From Desulfocapsa sp. (GTDB taxonomy: Bacteria; Desulfobacterota; Desulfobulbia; Desulfobulbales; Desulfocapsaceae), in NCBI GenBank assembly GCA_016765495.1, contig JAESPV010000027.1:124001-188000 (forward strand): 64,000 bases of DNA, given 5' to 3'. How positions within the stretch are numbered: the first letter of the stretch is position 1; every line of letters begins with the position of its first letter. The position numbers and the translations under genes were made by a program. The notes under the pieces are model-generated. The model saw only the letters and a list, made by a program, of their open reading frames with translations, did no database searches and was not told the DNA's origin. Shown here in pieces: positions 1-9,100 of this stretch.

Positions 1-2142
1 ATAGGGCTCTGCGATGGACTTGTATATGGTTTTACTTGCAGCATCACTTCCGCCAAACCGACTCTGATCTGAACAGAATATCTGTTCGTAATTTGATCCT
101 GTTGGCAATCCCATTTTATATCCGTAGAAGGTCTGTGGAGTAAAGTTTAATAAACACACCAGATGATCATCACGGTTTTTTGCATAACGGGTATAAGAGA
201 TAATAGAATTTTCCCGATCTTCAAGATCCATCCACTGAAATCCCTCCTGGCTGAAATCCTGTTCCCACAGGCTCGCATTATTTTTGTATAATGTGTTCAG
301 CTTTTCGAAAAATGTCAGCATCTCCTTATGTAATTCATTTTCATGCAAAAGATGAAAGTCCAGGCTATGTTTGCAATCCCATTCACGCCACTGACCAAAC
401 TCATTGCCCATAAATAAAAGTTTTTTTCCAGGATGCATCCACATACAGAGAAACAGGAGCCTGAGATTGGCAAATTTCTGCCAAAGATCTCCGGGCATTT
501 TATCAAGTAGCGATTTTTTTCCGTGTACAACTTCATCATGTGACAGCGGCAGGATAAAGTTTTCGGAAAAGGCATACATAATAGAAAACGTGAGGCTGTT
601 ATGATGGTACCTTCTGTAAATCGGGTCTTTTTCAAAATAATCGAGAATGTCATTCATCCAGCCCATATTCCATTTAAAACCGAATCCAAGGCCGCCTGCA
701 TCGGCAGGTTTTGAGACTCCGTAAAAACTTGTGGATTCTTCTGCGATCATCAGTGTGCCTGGGTGACGATCATACACAATTGAGTTGAGATGTTTGATAA
801 ATTCAATGGCTTCAAGATTTTCTCTTCCACCATAATTGTTTGGTAACCATTCGCCATCCTTTCGTGAATAGTCGAGATAAAGCATGGAGGCCACAGCATC
901 AACCCGTAATCCGTCTATGTGGTACTTGTCGATCCAGAATAGAGCATTGGCAATAAGAAAATTACTCACTTCTTTACGGCCATAATTGTAAATAAAGGTG
1001 CCCCATTCGGGGTGGGCACCTTTTCTGGGGTCGTCATGTTCATAGAGTGCTGTTCCGTCAAATCGAGCGAGGCTATGTGCGTCTTTCGGGAAATGAGCGG
1101 GAACCCAATCAAGAATAACACCAATACCTGCAGCATGACAGCTATCCACGAAAAACATAAAGTCTTCAGGTATTCCGTACCTGCTGGTCATACTGAATGG
1201 TCCGGTTATCTGGTATCCCCATGATTCATCCAGTGGATGTTCCATGACCGGCATGATCTCAATATGGGTAAATCCAAGCTTCTTTACATAGGGAATAAGT
1301 TTGTCGGCGAGTTCCTTAAAAGTGAGAAAGCGATCCGGGTTCTTAGGGTCGCGTTGCCATGATCCGGGATGCACTTCATAAATGGACATGGCACTATCGT
1401 AAGGATTTATGCTCTTTTTCGATTCCTGCCAATCCTGATCCTTCCATTGATAGTGGTCGAGATAGCGAACTATGGAAGCAGTCTTAGGTCGAAATTCTCC
1501 AAAAAATTGAAAGGGGTCAGATTTTTCAAGGATTTCACCCTGAGTAGTACGTATTTCAAACTTGTAAATTTCATTTTCGCCAATTCCCGGAAAAAAAAGT
1601 TCCCATATGCCAGAGTTGCCAAGACTTCTCATGGGATTTACTCTTCCATCCCAGCTGTTGAAGTTTCCAATCACCGAAACTCGGGTGGCAGATGGTGCCC
1701 AGACACGAAAAATCGTACCTTCAATTTGTGAATACATACCTGGATGTGCACCAATATGGTTATACAGTTCATAGTTGGTGCCAAAATTAAAGAGGAATCT
1801 GTCCTCTTCACTTAAGATGGGCATAAATCTGTATGGGTCATTGATTGTCTGTTCAACGCCATCGTTATAAGTGATTTTGTACTGGTAAGTATAGGGATCA
1901 AGGTCAGAATCATTGATTTTTTCACAATCAACGCATGCTTCAAAGATGCCTTCGTCGCGCACCTTTTCCATAGGGATTTCCTGACCATCGATAAGAAGTG
2001 CTACTGATCTGGCACTTGGCTGGAAACAGCGGATGGTTGCGGCAGAATACTTTCCTTTATCTGCGAAATGTACTCCCAGAATCTGAAAAGGATCATAATG
2101 TTCTGCACGGAGGAGACGGTCGATTTGTTCTTTTATTCCCAT
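1..2142 (-). CDS. glgB: 1,4-alpha-glucan branching enzyme, 3' end cut off by window
   Basis: GlgB makes the alpha-1,6 branches of glycogen by cutting an alpha-1,4 chain and re-attaching it. Reading the minus strand from ATG 2142 gives 714 residues without a stop up to the window edge; the family is about 720-740 residues long, so only the last few codons are missing. An N-terminal domain is followed by a CBM48-like module (roughly residues 125-215) and a GH13 barrel. The nucleophile lies in GLRVDAV (Asp about 415) and the acid/base in MIAEEST (Glu about 468); LPLSHDEVVHG is also typical. AGGGG lies 7 bases before the ATG. Other glycogen genes (glgX, glgP) lie at the far end of the window, so the pathway is split here. 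Confidence 0.95.
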   Translation of the reverse strand, partial: MGIKEQIDRLLRAEHYDPFQILGVHFADKGKYSAATIRCFQPSARSVALLIDGQEIPMEKVRDEGIFEACVDCEKINDSDLDPYTYQYKITYNDGVEQTINDPYRFMPILSEEDRFLFNFGTNYELYNHIGAHPGMYSQIEGTIFRVWAPSATRVSVIGNFNSWDGRVNPMRSLGNSGIWELFFPGIGENEIYKFEIRTTQGEILEKSDPFQFFGEFRPKTASIVRYLDHYQWKDQDWQESKKSINPYDSAMSIYEVHPGSWQRDPKNPDRFLTFKELADKLIPYVKKLGFTHIEIMPVMEHPLDESWGYQITGPFSMTSRYGIPEDFMFFVDSCHAAGIGVILDWVPAHFPKDAHSLARFDGTALYEHDDPRKGAHPEWGTFIYNYGRKEVSNFLIANALFWIDKYHIDGLRVDAVASMLYLDYSRKDGEWLPNNYGGRENLEAIEFIKHLNSIVYDRHPGTLMIAEESTSFYGVSKPADAGGLGFGFKWNMGWMNDILDYFEKDPIYRRYHHNSLTFSIMYAFSENFILPLSHDEVVHGKKSLLDKMPGDLWQKFANLRLLFLCMWMHPGKKLLFMGNEFGQWREWDCKHSLDFHLLHENELHKEMLTFFEKLNTLYKNNASLWEQDFSQEGFQWMDLEDRENSIISYTRYAKNRDDHLVCLLNFTPQTFYGYKMGLPTGSNYEQIFCSDQSRFGGSDAASKTIYKSIAEPY

Positions 2143-2422
2143 GGAAAACCCCTAATTTTAAGGTACTATTGACAAATGCTTCACTCTTTTTAGAGTAGCA
2201 AATCCTGGCCGTAAAACATAGGGCAAAATGGAAATGAAAAGGAATATATAGTAAAAAAGAATGCGGGGTACTATGCTCAGCGTATTTCGGCTCCCGTTCC
2301 CAATATCGAACACCTCTTGACCATAATCAAATAGATCTGTTAGTGTGAGAGGGCTTCACAATATAAAAAAAGGTTGGTGAGCGTCTTTCACGCTGTTTTG
2401 CTCTGCAGAAAGGTATAACTCA

Positions 2423-2998
2423 ATGGAACAGTCTAAAAAACCGATAATCGATTCACTGACAGGATCGTTTTTATTATCCACATTACAGATGCCTGATCTG
2501 CGCTTTGCAGAGCAGGTGATTTATATCTGCTCTCATAGCCATGAAGGAACGGTTGGAATAGCAATCAACAAGCCAAACCCGCAACTATCCTTAGAGGAAG
2601 TCCTTCTTACTAATGGCCTGCCGGTTCCGGAAAATTTAATTGCTCCTATTTATATGGGAGGGCCGGTAGAACCAAATGCTGCATTTATTCTCTATCAGTC
2701 AGATTATGCTACAGATAATCACATTGAGGTCAGTTCTACTGTATACATGTCCAGAGACACAAAAGTTCTTGAAGATATTGCCTATGGACGAGGGCCGGAA
2801 AAGTTTATTTTTGCAATAGGCTATGCAGGGTGGGGGCCTGGACAACTTGAACAGGAACTGATATCTCAGGGGTGGCTCACGATCCCTGCCGAGGATTCAA
2901 TTATTTTTGATGTTCCTGATGATGAGAAATGGAAACGGGCTGCGGCTCTTTATGGAATAGATATTTCCACTTATCAGGATTATATAGGAAATGCTTGA
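2423..2998 (+). CDS. YqgE/AlgH family protein (DUF179)
   Basis: This 191-residue protein has the marks of the YqgE/AlgH family: an N-terminal LTGSFLLSTLQMPD-like segment, GTVGIAINKP in the middle, YMGGPVEP and a late GYAGWGPGQLEQEL. The family is widespread in Gram-negative bacteria. A transcriptional role was proposed for AlgH in Pseudomonas, but the biochemical function is not established. An AAAGGT element precedes the ATG. It is the first gene of a plus-strand group with the cysteine-cluster gene at 3074 and rlmH at 3479. Confidence 0.92.
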   Translation: MEQSKKPIIDSLTGSFLLSTLQMPDLRFAEQVIYICSHSHEGTVGIAINKPNPQLSLEEVLLTNGLPVPENLIAPIYMGGPVEPNAAFILYQSDYATDNHIEVSSTVYMSRDTKVLEDIAYGRGPEKFIFAIGYAGWGPGQLEQELISQGWLTIPAEDSIIFDVPDDEKWKRAAALYGIDISTYQDYIGNA

Positions 2999-3073
2999 GT
3001 GCTTTAAAAGGTAGTAAAAGGAAGCTTTTTACGAACCTGGTAACCTTCAGTTGAAAAATATTTAAAACAAAAA

Positions 3074-3475
3074 ATGGCAAATATAAAAGATATATTTACA
3101 TGTACCCAGTGCGGCTATTGCTGCCATGGTGAAACAACAGTCTCGCTTGATGAAAAAGATCAGAAACGAATGGTTGAGGCTCTTGGGCTTTCCGTTGAAG
3201 AGGTAAGAAATAAATACTGGCGAGTAACCGGCAATGTTGTGCAGATGAAAACAGTTGACGGGAATTGTATTTTTTACGATGAAGGATGTATTGTTCATAA
3301 GGGGCGACCATGGCGATGTGCTCAGTGGCCGTTGCATCCATCAATGTTGTCTGACGAGAACAATTATAAGACTATCAGTGAATCCTGTCCTGGAATCAAC
3401 ACTGTGATATCCTACGAGGAGTTTTGTCAAAAATTGCAGGAACTCATGGACCAACAGATCATTATTCACTGTTAG
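3074..3475 (+). CDS. YkgJ-type cysteine cluster protein (putative Zn/Fe-binding)
   Basis: A 133-residue cytosolic protein of the CxxCxxCC family (YkgJ/UPF0153). The N-terminus carries FTCTQCGYCCHG (Cys about 10, 13, 16, 17), and later cysteines occur in CIFYDEGCIVH and RPWRCAQWPLHP, the usual set of metal-ligand candidates. The family is thought to bind zinc or an iron-sulfur cluster; its role is unknown. It ends 3 bases before the rlmH start, so the two are very probably co-transcribed and translationally linked. Confidence 0.85.
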   Translation: MANIKDIFTCTQCGYCCHGETTVSLDEKDQKRMVEALGLSVEEVRNKYWRVTGNVVQMKTVDGNCIFYDEGCIVHKGRPWRCAQWPLHPSMLSDENNYKTISESCPGINTVISYEEFCQKLQELMDQQIIIHC

Positions 3476-3478
3476 CCC

Positions 3479-3946
3479 ATGAAACTTGAACTGCCGTTTC
3501 TTGGAAAGACCAAAGATTCATTTATTGATCAGGGGATTAAAGAATACTCCGGTCGCTTGAAACATTATACAGGTCTGAATATAAGCGTCTTGAAAGTTAA
3601 AAGAAAGGAAAGCAGGACTGAGGAACAGCAGCGGCAGGAAGAGGGGCGTATGTTGCTTGGAGCTCTCCCTCCGGCGACTCTCAAGGTAGTCCTCGATTCC
3701 AGTGGTAAGCAGGTGAGTTCGGAGGGGCTTGCCGATCTTATTTCACGCTGGGAGCAGGAAGGGCGCAAACAGGCCGCATTTCTTATAGGCGGCCCTACGG
3801 GACACTCTTCAGAAGTGCTTGCGGAGGCGGATCTCCTGCTTTCTTTTTCCCGGATGACTTTCACCCACGATATGGTACGTCTGTTTCTTCTTGAACAGCT
3901 ATATCGGGCTTATACAATTAAGGCTGGCGAAAAATATCATAAGTGA
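3479..3946 (+). CDS. rlmH: 23S rRNA (pseudouridine1915-N3)-methyltransferase
   Basis: RlmH methylates pseudouridine 1915 in helix 69 of 23S rRNA using SAM, acting on 70S ribosomes. The 155-residue length equals the family norm. The SPOUT knot is visible in FLIGGPTGHS (about residues 101-110), in SFSRMTFTHDMVRLFLLEQL and in the C-terminal GEKYHK. It directly follows the cysteine-cluster gene with a 3-base gap. Function is assigned from the strong family signature. Confidence 0.95.
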   Translation: MKLELPFLGKTKDSFIDQGIKEYSGRLKHYTGLNISVLKVKRKESRTEEQQRQEEGRMLLGALPPATLKVVLDSSGKQVSSEGLADLISRWEQEGRKQAAFLIGGPTGHSSEVLAEADLLLSFSRMTFTHDMVRLFLLEQLYRAYTIKAGEKYHK

Positions 3947-4039
3947 CAGAACCTTAAAAATAGCCAAGGTTTGATCTGCTTTATTACTTCAACTCTCCCT
4001 GTAGTGCTCCTTTAGCCGCTCCGCCATGCTCTATCTTTT

Positions 4040-4474
4040 CTAATAACTTAAGTTCTTGTAATCAGTATCTAATAATCGACCAGCAACTACGGGTGGTTTA
4101 GCGACTGTTATGCCTTCGATGAGATCAGACTTAGACTTACCAACACTCGGCAGATACAGTGGACATATTTCTACTGATGCGCCCATCTTTAACAATGCAT
4201 TAAGCAGCTGTGTGGGCGATTTATCAGATGGTTTCATTATTTCTGTTTTGGTCGATCTTAGAGTAAGATCACCTGCAGAACCGCAAAGAACCATGTTTAC
4301 CTCTTTGCCATGTTTTTTTATAGTTTGTACAGATAGCACCATAGCCATCATTTGTGCCTGACGCTCAGAAGCTGTTATGAGAACATTCAAACCTTTGGCC
4401 TGGTCAGCACATACCGCTGATGAAAATAGCATAGATGCTACCACTAAAATAGACGATATAAATTTTTTATTCAT
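4040..4474 (-). CDS. Secreted DsrE-like protein
   Basis: A 144-residue protein with a clear N-terminal signal peptide (MNKK, hydrophobic stretch, cut likely after SSAVCA). The mature part resembles the DsrE/DsrF/YchN fold: a Rossmann-like start (LNVLITASERQAQMMAMVLS), VNMVLCGSAGDL with one cysteine and GASVEICPLYLPSVGK with a second, followed by LIEGITVAKPP. DsrE-fold proteins move sulfur or act in redox chemistry; here the protein would act in the periplasm. No sulfur-transfer partner is next to it. The homology is judged by eye, so the function stays open. Confidence 0.7.
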   Translation of the reverse strand: MNKKFISSILVVASMLFSSAVCADQAKGLNVLITASERQAQMMAMVLSVQTIKKHGKEVNMVLCGSAGDLTLRSTKTEIMKPSDKSPTQLLNALLKMGASVEICPLYLPSVGKSKSDLIEGITVAKPPVVAGRLLDTDYKNLSY

Positions 4475-4633
4475 AATTTAATAGACCTTTTTTGATAGGT
4501 GACAGGTAATTGCAAGGTGATTTCGTGTTGGACGCAAAAGCATTAGTAAATACATCATCATCAGATGATATGGTGAAATCAGTCTACTCGACCAATTATT
4601 ACTTGTTTTGTCCCCTTTATGATGCAAGGGCGT

Positions 4634-5236
4634 TCAAGCAAATGAATTTTTAATTACAACTTCGTCCAAATTCAATTGTCCCGGCCGAGGCCAGGGGTCT
4701 TTCGTTCCTTTACCAATTGCTATGAACATCGCGATCACATGATCATCTGGAAGTTTGATCAATTCTGCAACTTTTTCAAAATCAAAACCATCCATCGGAC
4801 ACGAATCATAGCCCATTGATTTTGCAGCCAGCATTAAAGTTTGAGCTGCAATACCGCAGGATCTCATGGCCTCATCTCTTTGAACTTGTTCTTTGCCACG
4901 ATAGTACTCATTAATGGCCGGGATCATGAAATCCTTAACTTCTTTGGCGGCCTTCACCCAATACCGGCCGGCTTGTTCCCATGCCATCAAATTTGCACAA
5001 AGCACAATGAAAAGTGATGTATCCGTTACCTGTGCCTGATCCCAGGAAACTTCCCTGATTTGCTTTCGCAGCTTTGGGTCAGAGACAACAACAAAACGCC
5101 AATTTTGAATATTAAAAGCAGTAGGAGACAGTAACGCTAACGAGAGGAGTTGCTGGATATCATCATCGGTCATCTGATGGTCTGGATCATACTGTTTTAC
5201 AGATCTTCGACCACGAATTGCTTCTTCAGTTTGCAT
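4634..5236 (-). CDS. Nitroreductase family protein
   Basis: A 200-residue FMN-dependent nitroreductase-like flavoprotein. The N-terminal RRSVKQYDP motif binds the FMN phosphate; LSPTAFNIQNWRFVVV and the late IAIGKGTKDPWPRP are family hallmarks. Such enzymes reduce nitro compounds, quinones or flavins with NAD(P)H; the natural substrate cannot be told from sequence. It lies 120 bases downstream of rubrerythrin on the same strand, but a strong hairpin at 5323-5352 separates them, so the transcript may be independent or attenuated. Confidence 0.88.
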   Translation of the reverse strand: MQTEEAIRGRRSVKQYDPDHQMTDDDIQQLLSLALLSPTAFNIQNWRFVVVSDPKLRKQIREVSWDQAQVTDTSLFIVLCANLMAWEQAGRYWVKAAKEVKDFMIPAINEYYRGKEQVQRDEAMRSCGIAAQTLMLAAKSMGYDSCPMDGFDFEKVAELIKLPDDHVIAMFIAIGKGTKDPWPRPGQLNLDEVVIKNSFA

Positions 5237-5322
5237 AGAGTCTCTCCCTTAAAGCGTGTGAAGTGTAAGCATGACAGCTATTGTGAAGCGCATCTTTTTT
5301 TTTAATACATTTCTTTTGGCCC

Positions 5323-5352
5323 ATCCCTGTTTACTGAGGAGTAAACAGGGAT
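5323..5352. terminator. Strong inverted repeat between rubrerythrin and nitroreductase
   Basis: ATCCCTGTTTACT (5323-5335) and its exact reverse complement (5340-5352) enclose a GAGG loop, giving a perfect 13-bp stem 8 bases after the rubrerythrin stop codon. There is no immediate U-run on the minus strand, so it may be a weak terminator or an RNA 3'-end stabiliser rather than a classical intrinsic terminator. Confidence 0.65.
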
Positions 5353-5359
5353 CACTTTC

Positions 5360-5941
5360 CTACCAGTTCTCACCAAGCAGTTCAAAATGGGACTGCGCGT
5401 GATCGCAGGCGGGGCATATATCAGGCGCTTCTTCACCTGTATGCAGATAGCCACAGTTTCGACAACGCCAGGTTGTGTTTTCTTTACCTTCCCTCTTAAA
5501 AACCTGTCCTGCTTTAATATTGGCAGCCAGGTCCCTGTAGCGCTTTTCGTGCTGTGTTTCAGCTACGGCAATGGACAAGAATACTGAAGAAATATCTGGA
5601 AAGCCCTCTTCCCTGGCAGTTTTGGCAAATCCCGGGTACATGATTGCCTGCTCGTATTCTTCTCCCGCTGCAGCAGCGAGCAAATTGTCAACGGTAGAAC
5701 CAATTACCCCGGCAGGAAATGAGCCAAGAACTTCCGCCTCTCCTCCTTCAAGCATTTTAAATAACCTTTTGGCGTGTTCCTTTTCCTGATTCGCTGTTTC
5801 CTCAAAGATATGCGATATCTGAACAAATCCATCTTCTTTAGCTTTTGACGCAAAATAGGTGTAACGGTTACGGGCCTGCGATTCACCAGCAAAAGCAGTG
5901 ATGATATTTTTTTCTGTCTGACTTCCTTTTAGTTGCACCAT
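5360..5941 (-). CDS. rbr: Rubrerythrin
   Basis: Rubrerythrin reduces hydrogen peroxide in anaerobes with electrons from rubredoxin or NADH-linked reductases. The 193-residue protein has an N-terminal ferritin-like four-helix domain (about residues 1-150) with diiron ligands in FAGESQARNRY, EETANQEKEHAKR and AVAETQHEKRY. A C-terminal rubredoxin domain follows, with its four cysteines in CRNCGY and CPACDH. Together with desulfoferrodoxin at 20013 it gives the cell a complete anaerobic superoxide/peroxide removal route. It starts 17 bases downstream of the Lon-like protease gene, suggesting one transcript. Confidence 0.96.
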   Translation of the reverse strand: MVQLKGSQTEKNIITAFAGESQARNRYTYFASKAKEDGFVQISHIFEETANQEKEHAKRLFKMLEGGEAEVLGSFPAGVIGSTVDNLLAAAAGEEYEQAIMYPGFAKTAREEGFPDISSVFLSIAVAETQHEKRYRDLAANIKAGQVFKREGKENTTWRCRNCGYLHTGEEAPDICPACDHAQSHFELLGENW

Positions 5942-5958
5942 TGTATACTCCTTCTTTG

Positions 5959-8403
5959 TTATGAATTCTCTTTATCTTCACCGAATTTAAACATCCCCTC
6001 GGCCAGTTCTTTCAGCTTTTTGTCCACAAGAAAATGTATACTTTTTTTAGGATAGTTACCATTTTTCGAACATTTACCAGCAGTCATACCTGTAAGGATT
6101 TCTATCCCCTCATCAATGGTTTTGACGGCATAGACATGAAATTCCCCTTTCTTAACCGAATCCACTACATCTTTCCGAAGCATCAAATCTGCAACATTGG
6201 TGGCCGGAATAAGCACGCCCTGCTCGCCGGTAAGGCCACTACTTTTACAACAGTCGTAAAAGCCTTCGATTTTAGCGTTGGCTCCACCTATAGCTTGAAT
6301 TTCTCCATTTTGATTAACCGATCCGGTTATTGCAATGTTTTGTTTAATGGGAACCTCGGACAAACTTGAAAGAAGAGCATATATTTCTGTGGATGACGCG
6401 CTGTCTCCTTCCACGCCTGAGTATGACTGCTCAAAAGCCAAGCTGGCACTGAGGGTCAGAGGTTTGTCCTGGGCAAATTTTTGCCGTAGATAACCGCTTA
6501 GAATAAACACACCTTTATTATGGATCGGCCCTGCAAGCTTTGCTTCCCGTTCAATATTAATTACACCCGCCTTACCCATGGAAGTCGTAGCAGTGATTCG
6601 GGACGGGCGCCCAAACATATAATCACCCAGCATGTACACGGACAATCCGTTGACTTGTCCAACAACACTGCCGGTGGTGTCAATCATCATACTGCCCCGA
6701 TCAATCATTTCCTGGATTTTTTCCTCAATCAGGTTTGAGCGATGAATATGTGCTTGTATTGCTTTGTCCACATGTTCTTCTCCAATCACTTTTGCATTCT
6801 TTTGGCCTGCCCAGTAATCTGCCTCCCGGATAAGATCGGTAATACGAGGAAAACTGGTTGAGATTTTTTCTTTACGACCGGTCATTCGAACGCTCTGCTC
6901 AACAAGTGCAGCAACTCCACTTTTATCAAAATCCCGCAGCTGTTCATCTTTTGTAATACTGCGGATAAACGCCGTAAATTTTGTGATAGAGTCATCCGTT
7001 TTGTTCATTGATTGGTCAAAATCCGCCCGGACTTTAAAAATCTCCGGCACATCCTCATCATAGTGGAGAAGAAGCTGATAGAGGTGTGGATCAGCCAGCA
7101 ATATAACTTTGATATCGGTCTCAATTGCTTCCGGTTTGATGCCTGATGAGCTAAACCAGTAGGCTGGATCAAAAGTCTGAATTTCCATCATTTTAGTCTT
7201 AAGCGCTCTTTTAAGCGCCGACCAGACACCCGGTTCAGTTAGCAGGTCATGCAAATTGAGGACTAAATATCCGCCATTAGCTTTTAAAAAGGATCCTACT
7301 TTGATCTTAGTGAAATCCGTCCGCCAGACACCGCGATTATCCACCACTCGTTCGATGGATCCAAAGAGGTTGCGGTAAGTGGGATAGGATTCGATAATGA
7401 TCGGTTGTTTTTTCTGTTCGGAATTGTCCACCAGCAAGTTGACCTGATAAGCCATAAAAGGATCACCTGGCTGTTGCATCATCGATATCATTTGTTCCTG
7501 CTGATTAGCTTGGGATTTAGTAAAGAAAATCCCAAGATTATCAGCAAGATTTTTCAGCATTGCGGCAAGATATTTCTTTGCCTCTTTTTGCGTATAATTA
7601 TTTAGAAGCGGAGCCATGTATTCCGAGGCGGTGGTAGTGAACGTATGTTTATCCGTCTCAATTCCTTTTTCCCGTACTTCTTTTTGGAGATCATTAATCT
7701 CAAAGAACATCTGGTCGATATCTTTTTTCAATTTCTTGAATTTTTTCTTAATATCTTTGTATTCAGCCTCAGGAAAGCGACCTTTTTTAACCATTTCCTC
7801 GAGATTATGGATGGGCATGGGTTCTTTATCAACAATCGGCATCAACTTCGGGCGCTGCATTGGATCGCTCTGCATGGAAACCAGTGTAAAACCTTGTTCT
7901 TCCACTCTCTTATTTAGGGCCTTAAAAAAAGCAAGACGCCGTTTCTCATACGCCTCCATAAGGGCTTTTTTTCTGGCAATATAATCCTGACTTTCGAAGA
8001 GAAGTGGTATTTCAGTTTTTAATGTTTTTATAAAGGCATGTACATCTTCTTTGAAACGACTGCCTATTCCTGCAGCAAAACGCAGAAGCAGGGGAGCTTC
8101 CGGATTCTTGAAATTATTGACATAGCAAAATTCACAGGGGGGCTTATTCTTTTTTGCGATCTGGTTAAGAAGCTTCTTTACTACATCCAGACGGCCACTT
8201 CGAGGTTGCCCGGTGACAAGAACATTATAACCTGGTTTGTCAATATCCATGCCAAAGCGGAATGCCTCAATCCCTCGATCCTGGCCAATAATTTCTTCAA
8301 GTGGCTCTATGTCATCGGTGGTGTCAAAGGGTAATGTGGAAAGGTCGAGTCGCCAACGTAATTCATCTATTTTCAACTCAGTGCGTTTTGGTAATGCTAC
8401 CAT
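5959..8403 (-). CDS. Lon-like (LonB/LonC-type) ATP-dependent protease
   Basis: An 814-residue cytosolic AAA+ protease of the bacterial Lon-related class, distinct from housekeeping LonA because it lacks the LonA N-terminal domain. The N-terminal ATPase part has a degenerate P-loop (GQPRSGRLDVV, about residues 64-74) lacking the usual lysine, and a long coiled helical insert. The C-terminal protease domain shows the Ser-Lys dyad: Ser in GDSASSTEIYALL and Lys in GANAKIEGFYD. Residues like GREAKLAGPIHNKGVFIL are typical of the family. Rubrerythrin and nitroreductase follow on the same strand and Hsp20 lies just upstream, so this is probably a protein-quality and stress cluster. Substrates are unknown. 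Confidence 0.88.
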   Translation of the reverse strand: MVALPKRTELKIDELRWRLDLSTLPFDTTDDIEPLEEIIGQDRGIEAFRFGMDIDKPGYNVLVTGQPRSGRLDVVKKLLNQIAKKNKPPCEFCYVNNFKNPEAPLLLRFAAGIGSRFKEDVHAFIKTLKTEIPLLFESQDYIARKKALMEAYEKRRLAFFKALNKRVEEQGFTLVSMQSDPMQRPKLMPIVDKEPMPIHNLEEMVKKGRFPEAEYKDIKKKFKKLKKDIDQMFFEINDLQKEVREKGIETDKHTFTTTASEYMAPLLNNYTQKEAKKYLAAMLKNLADNLGIFFTKSQANQQEQMISMMQQPGDPFMAYQVNLLVDNSEQKKQPIIIESYPTYRNLFGSIERVVDNRGVWRTDFTKIKVGSFLKANGGYLVLNLHDLLTEPGVWSALKRALKTKMMEIQTFDPAYWFSSSGIKPEAIETDIKVILLADPHLYQLLLHYDEDVPEIFKVRADFDQSMNKTDDSITKFTAFIRSITKDEQLRDFDKSGVAALVEQSVRMTGRKEKISTSFPRITDLIREADYWAGQKNAKVIGEEHVDKAIQAHIHRSNLIEEKIQEMIDRGSMMIDTTGSVVGQVNGLSVYMLGDYMFGRPSRITATTSMGKAGVINIEREAKLAGPIHNKGVFILSGYLRQKFAQDKPLTLSASLAFEQSYSGVEGDSASSTEIYALLSSLSEVPIKQNIAITGSVNQNGEIQAIGGANAKIEGFYDCCKSSGLTGEQGVLIPATNVADLMLRKDVVDSVKKGEFHVYAVKTIDEGIEILTGMTAGKCSKNGNYPKKSIHFLVDKKLKELAEGMFKFGEDKENS

Positions 8404-8469
8404 TGCTGACTCCTTAGTTTGAGGTTCCCAAAACCATTTTAATGTCTATGTTTATGTGTTAGTCATTAC

Positions 8470-8898
8470 TTAATCAGTGTCAATATGTATCCTTTTCATC
8501 ATGCCTCTCTGGTATTTTGGCATAACAATTTTAAGAATATTTTTCACAAAGGAAGCTCTGGTAATATTTGGATCGACCTTGCCGGGAAGCTTGATTGTTA
8601 TAGAAAAAGAGCCTCCCGGGGTCACTTCACCATTTTGCCAGACAATATCTCTCTGTCGCACTCCTATAATCTTGAGAGTATCTTCTGATACCGTGATCTG
8701 CAACTCACTTGAATCAAAAGTATATAGTTTACCCCGGACAATAATAGTGTCATTTGTTTCTTGAATATGAAAATCAGGTGGTATCGTGCAGGGAACGGTA
8801 GAACTGGGAAAGTCTCGACATATTTCTTCGAAAATATCGTTCAGTTCCTGCCGCATTTTCTTTATTTGTCTTTCCTGCCAAATAAGTAAATCAGGCAT
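8470..8898 (-). CDS. Hsp20/alpha-crystallin small heat shock protein
   Basis: A small ATP-independent chaperone of about 142 residues. The alpha-crystallin domain occupies about residues 40-135: it begins at PPDFHIQETNDTIIVRG, contains ITVSEDTLKIIGVR, and ends with ITRASFVKNILKIVMPK. The C-terminal IxI motif seen in many homologues is not obvious. I chose ATG 8898 because GGAGG lies 6 bases upstream of it; an upstream TTG at 8913 has no such site. Its long leader carries a structured element (8995-9078) that is repeated upstream of the redox operon at 21715. Confidence 0.9.
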   Translation of the reverse strand: MPDLLIWQERQIKKMRQELNDIFEEICRDFPSSTVPCTIPPDFHIQETNDTIIVRGKLYTFDSSELQITVSEDTLKIIGVRQRDIVWQNGEVTPGGSFSITIKLPGKVDPNITRASFVKNILKIVMPKYQRGMMKRIHIDTD

Positions 8899-8994
8899 AG
8901 TAGCCTCCAGCAAATCGTTAAGATGGGGTATCGATTTAGCTAAATTCCGTTTTTTATCTTTTGGGTTTCGGAATAAAAAAAATCCGGATCATCG

Positions 8995-9078
8995 TCTTTC
9001 AAAGGCAACCCGGCTGTCTTAAAAAAGATCCAAGGCTTTCCATCCTCGTCGTACGACGACTTTGGCTTTTTCTATGAA
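8995..9078 (-). promoter_or_regulatory. Structured 5' leader of hsp20, GEMM-like candidate riboswitch (copy 1)
   Basis: On the minus strand this leader starts TTCATAGAA and ends near TTGCCTTTGAAAGA. It matches the leader at 21764-21844 almost without gaps (about 60 of 84 positions by hand count). A P2-like hairpin TCGTC-GTAC-GACGA is followed by GGAAAGCC, then a P3-like arm TCT/AGA and AGCCGGGTTGCC. These resemble the 3' half of the c-di-GMP-I (GEMM-I) riboswitch, although GCAAAGCC is replaced by GGAAAGCC. Just downstream TTGGATC can pair with GATCCGG followed by eight U, a possible alternative terminator. Class and ligand are inference. Confidence 0.5.
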
Positions 9079-9100
9079 TTATTGCTTATGCTGTTTACCA

